NCBI GenBank assembly: GCA_905210885.1
Contig: CAJLYO010000050.1
Coordinates: 1 to 9,748, forward strand
Direction of reading: 5' to 3'
DNA length: 9,748 nucleotides
DNA from: an uncultured Eubacteriales bacterium
GTDB taxonomy: Bacteria > Bacillota > Clostridia > Monoglobales > Firm-18
Part shown: positions 5,843-9,748 of the stretch, in pieces
Position numbering within the stretch: position 1 is the stretch's first letter
Layout: every line of letters begins with the position of its first letter
The notes under the pieces: model-generated
Seen by the model: only the letters and a program-made list of their open reading frames with translations
What the model was told of the DNA's origin: nothing
The model's database searches: none
Translations under genes and position numbers: made by a program

Positions 5843-6598
5843 TTAAAACATATCTCTCTTTTTCATATTGTCATAGCTGATTTTCAAGCTGTCAAAGGGG
5901 TCACCGGGACAAATATCCTGCTCAACTGCGGCAAACTTAATGCCCTCCTCAAGGCAAGCCTTGTAAATTGCGTCATAATCCATATTGCCCTCAAAAATTT
6001 CGGACATTATTATCTGACCGTCAGTCTTTGCAACCAAGTCCTTAAAATGCACAACATCAATTCTGTCGGCATGAGAATGTATGTATTCCACAGGGTTTTT
6101 ACCGCCTGCCTGAACCCAGTACATATCCGCAAGAAGTCCTATTTCCTCCGGTTTTGTGTTTTCACAGACATAATCGATAAAGTTTTCCCCGTTTGCGCGT
6201 TTGTTAAACTCAATTCCGTGATTATGCAAAACAAGCTTAAGACCGGCGTCTGCGATTTTTCTTGCGGCAGGGAGCAGCTCTTCGATGAATTTCTCGGCAT
6301 TTGCAACGTTTTCCGGCGGAACATAGCCCCAGCCGACATAATCGCAATTCCAAAGCTTATGCTCCTCTATTACCTTTTCCGTATCATTTAAAATTCTGTC
6401 GGTGGGAGTATGAGTTGCGCAGATTTTAACGCCGCTTTCGTCGGCATATTCCTTCAAAAGTTCGGGCGCAATAGGTCCGAAGGCGCTTACCTGAACATAA
6501 TCATATCCGATTTCACCGATTTTTTTCAACGATTTTCTTATATCCTCGGGAGTCTTTGTAAAGTCCCTTATGGTGTACAGCTGTGCTGCCAGTTTCAT
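5843..6598 (-). CDS. Xylose isomerase-like TIM-barrel protein, isomerase B (sugar phosphate isomerase/epimerase family)
   Basis: A 251-residue cytoplasmic protein starting MKLAAQLYTIRDF, typical of the AP-endonuclease-2/xylose-isomerase-like TIM-barrel superfamily. This family includes IolE, IolI, hydroxypyruvate isomerases and 3-keto-sugar enzymes. Likely metal or substrate residues are LVLHNHGIEF (His125, His127, Glu130), LLADMYW (Asp158), VVHFKDL (His184, Lys186, Asp187) and AAVEQD (Glu226). The YHNHxFEF-like element at 125-131 puts it in a different subgroup from isomerase A. The ATG at 6596-6598 is chosen because GGGGAG (6612-6607) lies eight bases before it. The longer GTG start at 6605-6607 overlaps that site. 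It is third and last in the operon, five bases after the dehydrogenase gene. The reaction is probably an isomerisation, epimerisation or dehydration of an oxidised sugar. The substrate is unknown. Confidence 0.82.
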   Translation of the reverse strand: MKLAAQLYTIRDFTKTPEDIRKSLKKIGEIGYDYVQVSAFGPIAPELLKEYADESGVKICATHTPTDRILNDTEKVIEEHKLWNCDYVGWGYVPPENVANAEKFIEELLPAARKIADAGLKLVLHNHGIEFNKRANGENFIDYVCENTKPEEIGLLADMYWVQAGGKNPVEYIHSHADRIDVVHFKDLVAKTDGQIIMSEIFEGNMDYDAIYKACLEEGIKFAAVEQDICPGDPFDSLKISYDNMKKRDMF

Positions 6599-6603
6599 TC
6601 TTA

Positions 6604-7755
6604 TCACTCCCCTACTACAGATGTTGCCTTTACTGTTGTTTTCTTAAAGGTTGAATTTTTTATTTTGTCGCTTAACATATTATAGTACAAATCCTCGTCA
6701 AGGCTGTCAAGCTCTACCCAGCTATCCGTCCATGCGGAAAAGTGGATTGCGTTTGAAATGGTAAGTCCGTTTATACCTTCCGTTCCCACAGCGATAGGTT
6801 CTGCACCGTTTTCAAGCACGTCGACAATATTTCTGAAAATTCCGATATGCTGAAGGTTTTCGCCGTCTGTGGGCACATCACACTTCCACACCTCGGGCGT
6901 TCCGAAGGGCTTTTTATTTGTTTTGTTAAACTCGCGCTCGTCAACTCTGTTGCGGTAGAATGTGATTATATCATCCTCTACGACAACCTTTCCCTTTGTT
7001 CCCGAAATTTCAAGGCGGTTGGTTCCGGGAGCCTCACCCGTTGAAGTGATAAATGTGGCGGTCATGCCGTTTTCATACTCCGCATAAGCCGTAACATCGT
7101 CCTCAACCTCAATATCATAATACTTTCCGAAGCTTGCAAAGGCGCGTATTCTTTTAGGCATGCCCACAATCCACTGCCACAGGTCAAGCTGATGGGGATC
7201 CTGGTTTAACAAAACGCCGCCGCCTTCGCCCTCCCATGTACTTCTCCATGAGCTGCTGTTATGATAGCACTGGGGTCTGTACCAGTTTGTTATAATCCAC
7301 ACCATGCGCTTTAAATCGCCGACCTCGCCGCTTTTAACAAGATCGCGGAGCTTTCTGTAAACGCAGTTTGTTCGCTGATTGTACATGATAAAAAACTTTT
7401 TATCCGACTTTTCCGCCGCCTCGTTCATAAGGCGAACCTGCTTTGTATATACGCCGGCCGGCTTTTCCGTAAGCACGTTTAAATTATGCTTAAAGCCCTC
7501 AATTGCAAGGGGTGAATGGGAATAGTGAGGCGTTGCGATAACCACCAAATCAATAAGGTCGGAATTTTTATAAAACTCCTCGGAATTGTCAAAATATTTA
7601 ATCTCGCCGCCTAAGTTTTCCTTCGCCCATTTAATTCTTTCCGGGTCGATATCGCATACGCTTACAAGCTGCATGCCGGGCACCTTTCCGTCAACAATAT
7701 TTTTCGCATGGGACGAACCCATGTTACCTATACCTATTATACCTACGCGTACCAT
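6604..7755 (-). CDS. Gfo/Idh/MocA-family sugar dehydrogenase
   Basis: A 383-residue cytoplasmic oxidoreductase. The N-terminal Rossmann domain shows VGIIGIGNMGSSHA (GxGxxG at 8-13) and VSVCDID, with Asp35 at the end of the second strand, which favours NAD(H) over NADP(H). TEKPAG (96-101) carries the family EKP motif with catalytic Lys98. The C-terminal domain contains GGGVLLNQDPHQLDL (178-192), whose His188 is the usual substrate-site histidine. Members oxidise or reduce a hydroxyl of a sugar, inositol or glycoside, often making a 3-keto or 2-keto intermediate that a partner enzyme uses. The ATG at 7753-7755 follows AAAGGAG (7771-7765). It starts one base after the stop of isomerase A and ends five bases before isomerase B, so all three are translated from one message. 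The length is slightly above the family average of about 340-370. The exact substrate cannot be assigned. Confidence 0.9.
   Translation of the reverse strand: MVRVGIIGIGNMGSSHAKNIVDGKVPGMQLVSVCDIDPERIKWAKENLGGEIKYFDNSEEFYKNSDLIDLVVIATPHYSHSPLAIEGFKHNLNVLTEKPAGVYTKQVRLMNEAAEKSDKKFFIMYNQRTNCVYRKLRDLVKSGEVGDLKRMVWIITNWYRPQCYHNSSSWRSTWEGEGGGVLLNQDPHQLDLWQWIVGMPKRIRAFASFGKYYDIEVEDDVTAYAEYENGMTATFITSTGEAPGTNRLEISGTKGKVVVEDDIITFYRNRVDEREFNKTNKKPFGTPEVWKCDVPTDGENLQHIGIFRNIVDVLENGAEPIAVGTEGINGLTISNAIHFSAWTDSWVELDSLDEDLYYNMLSDKIKNSTFKKTTVKATSVVGE
6607..6612 (-). promoter_or_regulatory. Ribosome binding site of isomerase B (decides the start)
   Basis: Minus-strand GGGGAG lies eight bases upstream of the ATG at 6598-6596. 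Its last G is also the first base of an in-frame GTG that overlaps the dehydrogenase TGA (GTGA). The overlap looks like translational coupling, but the spacing favours the downstream ATG. Confidence 0.7.
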
Positions 7756-7756
7756 A

Positions 7757-8596
7757 TTATTTCTCTCCTTTGACTATTTTTTCTGCTGCATCATATGCAA
7801 TTTTGAATTTTTCGGGACCGCTTGCTTCCTTTTTCACAACCGTTTTCTCCTCCAAGTCGGCAAAGCCTTGGAAATCTCCCAGGTGCGGCTCAAAGGATAA
7901 GAACATATCTTTGTTTTTAGCCCTTAAGCGTTTTATCAGTTCTGCCGCATGGCCGTCTCCCAATCCGAAGGGTACAACGTCGCCCGTTTCCCAAATCGCA
8001 TCTTTTATATGAACATACTCGATGTAATCCGAAAGCAGGCCGTAAGCCTCAAGCGTGTCCTGCCTGCACTGAACAAAATTTGCCGGGTCAAATGTTGCGC
8101 GGACATAAGGGCAGTTTAAGGTTTCGAGCAAATCGCGGCAGCGCGCTGCTTTGTCGCCGTAAATTCCCTTTTCGTTTTCGTGAAGGAGGATTATTCCGCT
8201 GCCCTTTGCGGCATCAATATATTTTGTCCACCGTGCCAAAACCTCATCGCGATATTCCTCCGCCTTGCTTAAATCCATGTAAAAGCTGAACATTCTTATG
8301 TATTTGGTTTCAAAAATGTCCGCAAGCTCCAAAAGATTCTTAAAGCTGTCAAGGTCTGGGGTAAAATCGTCCGTTATCTGAATTTTTCCTATAGGCGAGC
8401 CAAGGGCAGAAAGCTTAAAGCCGTTATCGTCAAGGACTTTTTTTACCTCCCTTGCCTGTGCCGGTGTGTATTCCGAAATATTTTTTCCGTCGATACCGCG
8501 CGCCTCAATGTGGTTTATACCGTATTTTTTCAGCTCCGATATCTGAATTTTAAGTTCTGGTGATATTTCGTCGGCAAATGCTGAATATGTAAACAT
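7757..8596 (-). CDS. Xylose isomerase-like TIM-barrel protein, isomerase A (sugar phosphate isomerase/epimerase family)
   Basis: A 279-residue cytoplasmic TIM-barrel protein of the xylose-isomerase-like/AP-endonuclease-2 superfamily, starting MFTYSAFADEISPEL. The four expected divalent-metal ligands are all visible: Glu140 in LLHENEKG, Asp170 in ATFDPANF, His197 in YVHIKDA and Glu236 in LSFEPHL. Such proteins isomerise or epimerise keto/aldo sugars through an enediolate, or remove water from keto sugars. The ATG at 8594-8596 is preceded by GGGAG (8609-8605, 8-base spacer). An in-frame ATG 16 codons upstream (8642-8644) overlaps the predicted -35 and has no ribosome binding site, so it is rejected. 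It is the first gene of the operon, and its stop is one base from the dehydrogenase start. Sequence similarity to isomerase B is low, so the pair is not a recent duplication. Substrate unknown. Confidence 0.85.
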   Translation of the reverse strand: MFTYSAFADEISPELKIQISELKKYGINHIEARGIDGKNISEYTPAQAREVKKVLDDNGFKLSALGSPIGKIQITDDFTPDLDSFKNLLELADIFETKYIRMFSFYMDLSKAEEYRDEVLARWTKYIDAAKGSGIILLHENEKGIYGDKAARCRDLLETLNCPYVRATFDPANFVQCRQDTLEAYGLLSDYIEYVHIKDAIWETGDVVPFGLGDGHAAELIKRLRAKNKDMFLSFEPHLGDFQGFADLEEKTVVKKEASGPEKFKIAYDAAEKIVKGEK

Positions 8597-8604
8597 TATA
8601 TCAT

Positions 8605-8609
8605 CTCCC
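8605..8609 (-). promoter_or_regulatory. Ribosome binding site of isomerase A (decides the start)
   Basis: Minus-strand GGGAG lies eight bases before the ATG at 8596-8594. It falls at or within a few bases of the predicted transcription start (about 8609), so the message would have an unusually short leader of about 13 bases. Confidence 0.65.
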
Positions 8610-8615
8610 GAGGAT

Positions 8616-8644
8616 ATTGTAACATTGCTTTCAAAGAAATTCAA
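8616..8644 (-). promoter_or_regulatory. Promoter of the three-gene sugar operon
   Basis: Minus-strand TTGAAT (8644-8639), a 17-base spacer and TACAAT (8621-8616) are a good vegetative-type promoter directly upstream of isomerase A. One AAYATTGC repeat overlaps the spacer and one base of the -10. Three more sit just upstream of the -35. Confidence 0.6.
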
Positions 8645-8679
8645 TAAGTAATATTGCGGATAAACATTGCAAATATTGC
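8621..8679. repeat. Cluster of four AAYATTGC direct repeats at the operon promoter
   Basis: On the plus strand AACATTGC (8621-8628), AATATTGC (8650-8657), AACATTGC (8663-8670) and AATATTGC (8672-8679) are in the same orientation, starting 29, 13 and 9 bases apart. Bases 8669-8679 also form a small palindrome, GCAA-ATA-TTGC. Three copies sit immediately upstream of the predicted -35 and one lies between -35 and -10. This is the layout expected for binding sites of a regulator. No regulator gene is in the window. Confidence 0.5.
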
Positions 8680-8729
8680 TGTATCGGTAATAAAATCAAA
8701 ACAAAATCATGTATAAAAAGCGGTTTTGC

Positions 8730-8758
8730 TTGACTATTTCCGTATTTTTTTATATACT
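8730..8758 (+). promoter_or_regulatory. Promoter of aroA
   Basis: TTGACT (8730-8735), a 17-base spacer and TATACT (8753-8758) match the vegetative consensus at ten of twelve positions. The predicted start near 8765 gives a leader of about 19 bases, enough for the GAAGGTG ribosome binding site at 8769-8775. Confidence 0.8.
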
Positions 8759-8783
8759 AAGCAGTATAGAAGGTGAAATTTGA

Positions 8784-9748
8784 ATGGGAAAAATTGCAAT
8801 ACAACCGAAAAAATTAAATGGCGGCGTGCAGATTCCGCCGTCCAAATCCATAAGCCACAGGGCAATAATATGCGCCTCGCTTGCAAAGGGTGTGTCAGAG
8901 CTTAAAAATGTGGGCAAATCGGAGGATATCTCCGCGACAATTGAGGCTATGAGGGCATTCGGCGCAAAAATTACGGAATACGGCGACAGGCTTGTAATTG
9001 ACGGAACGGACACACTTAAGGCAGATGACATTCCGGAAATTAACTGTCGTGAAAGCGGCTCTACCGTGCGTTTTCTGGTTCCGCTTGCCCTGCACTGCAA
9101 AAGCCCGGTCACATTTACGGGCACGGGCAGACTGCCCCAGCGCCCCATGAACACGTTTTTTAATTTGTTCGACGAGTTCGGAATAGCGTACAAAACTCCG
9201 AAAGACGCAGGACTGCCCCTCACTGTTTACGGGGGGAAAATAAGCGGCGCAATCGAGATTGAGGGCAATATAAGCAGCCAGTTTATAAGCGGACTTTTGT
9301 TCTCCCTCCCACTTTGCCCATACGACAGCGAAATAATAATAACAACCGCTTTCGAGTCCAAAGGTTATATTGACATGACTATAGATGTTCTTGCGTCGTT
9401 CGGAATAACGGTGCATAACCATAACTACAAAAAATTCAGAATCAAAGGAAACCAGGCGTACAAGCCCATGAGTTTTACTGTAGAGGCGGACTATTCACAG
9501 GCTGCATTTTACCTTGCGGCAGGCGCTTTGGGAAGTTTCGTTGTGTGCAAGGGGCTTTCAGCCGAAACAAAACAAGGGGACAAAAAGATTATTGACGTTA
9601 TCGAGCGCATGGGCGGAAAGGTCGCATCAGACCCCGAAAACGGCATAGCGGCACTTCCGGCTAAACTTCACGGCTGCACTGTAGATGTTTCGCAGATTCC
9701 CGACCTTGTCCCGGCAATTGCAGTTTTAGCTTCCGCCGCCTCGGGCGA
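8784..9748 (+). CDS. aroA: 3-phosphoshikimate 1-carboxyvinyltransferase (EPSP synthase), 3' end cut by window
   Basis: EPSP synthase joins phosphoenolpyruvate to shikimate-3-phosphate in the cytoplasmic shikimate pathway to chorismate. The first 321 residues are present, about three quarters of the usual 420-430, and the frame runs open to the window end. Family motifs appear in order: PPSKSISHRA (19-27, Lys21/Ser22/Arg26 at the substrate site), ESGSTVRF (90-97), GTGRLPQRPM (113-122), SSQFISGLL (164-172), ADYSQAAFYLAAG (235-247) and IPDLVPAIAVLAS (305-317), where Asp307 is the expected catalytic aspartate. The glycine loop reads ESGSTVR where E. coli has NAGTAMR, and SHR replaces SNR, so this is not a classical class I enzyme. 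The ATG at 8784 follows GAAGGTG with an 8-base spacer. It has its own promoter and is divergent from the sugar operon. Other shikimate genes may follow outside the window. Confidence 0.95.
   Translation, partial: MGKIAIQPKKLNGGVQIPPSKSISHRAIICASLAKGVSELKNVGKSEDISATIEAMRAFGAKITEYGDRLVIDGTDTLKADDIPEINCRESGSTVRFLVPLALHCKSPVTFTGTGRLPQRPMNTFFNLFDEFGIAYKTPKDAGLPLTVYGGKISGAIEIEGNISSQFISGLLFSLPLCPYDSEIIITTAFESKGYIDMTIDVLASFGITVHNHNYKKFRIKGNQAYKPMSFTVEADYSQAAFYLAAGALGSFVVCKGLSAETKQGDKKIIDVIERMGGKVASDPENGIAALPAKLHGCTVDVSQIPDLVPAIAVLASAASG

Noticed and set aside
5789..6391. 200-codon plus-strand open frame antisense to isomerase B
   Set aside because: It begins inside the terminator hairpin and runs opposite a well-supported enzyme gene. 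The translation is unlike any family I know.
5843..8596. Myo-inositol catabolic operon (iolG/iolE/iolI)
   Set aside because: The families fit in outline, but no IolB, IolC, IolD, IolJ or transporter is present, and no sequence feature specifically marks inositol enzymes.
5843..8596. Complete C-glycoside cleavage system
   Set aside because: A DgpA-like and DgpC-like pairing is conceivable, but the small DgpB-type partner protein needed for cleavage is absent from the operon.
8597..8644. Upstream ATG at 8642-8644 extending isomerase A by 16 residues
   Set aside because: It overlaps the predicted -35, has no ribosome binding site and adds a sequence atypical of the family start. The ATG at 8596 has GGGAG at correct spacing.
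8750..9422. Two minus-strand open frames (157 and 175 codons) across aroA
   Set aside because: Both are antisense to aroA, whose motifs are unmistakable in the plus frame. Neither has recognisable domains.

Overview
The window looks like chromosomal DNA from a spore-forming, anaerobic member of the Clostridia (Firmicutes). The evidence is the end of spo0A, a SipL-type spore coat morphogenetic protein, a SleB-type cortex hydrolase, an S-layer-homology (SLH) protein, a four-cysteine ribosomal protein L28, strong AGGAGG-type ribosome binding sites and AT-rich intergenic DNA. I cannot place it to genus. There are no mobile elements, CRISPR arrays, tRNAs or rRNAs, and no gene-free stretch exceeds about 190 bp.

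Layout, left to right: spo0A 3' end (+, 1-90); bidirectional terminator; secreted YcdB/YcdC-like SLH protein (-, 138-2138) downstream of ispE (-, 2179-3003) and probably co-transcribed with it; divergent promoter region; sipL-like gene (+, 3107-4639); perfect 15-bp bidirectional terminator; rpmB (-, 4686-4919); divergent promoter region with near-helically phased A-tracts; sleB-like gene (+, 5111-5770); bidirectional terminator; a three-gene sugar-modification operon read right to left (TIM-barrel isomerase A 8596-7757, Gfo/Idh/MocA dehydrogenase 7755-6604, TIM-barrel isomerase B 6598-5843); divergent promoter region with a repeat cluster; and aroA (+, from 8784, cut by the window end). The units alternate strand throughout. 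Each of the three convergent junctions carries one compact hairpin terminator, and each of the three divergent junctions carries recognisable promoter elements.

Functional themes: (1) sporulation and germination (spo0A, sipL, sleB), interleaved with housekeeping genes for isoprenoid precursors (ispE), the ribosome (rpmB) and aromatic amino acids (aroA); (2) a cell-surface or secreted SLH protein; (3) a small sugar-chemistry operon in which an NAD-type dehydrogenase lies between two metal-dependent TIM-barrel isomerases, with no transporter, kinase or regulator beside it. That operon, with four AAYATTGC direct repeats at its promoter, is the best candidate for something undescribed. Its substrate cannot be read from the sequence. 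The other strong oddity is that the SipL-like protein has 25 cysteines in 510 residues.

Three start codons (rpmB, isomerase A, isomerase B) are set downstream of the longest open frame because the longer forms either begin inside the ribosome binding site or would need to start upstream of the predicted promoter.
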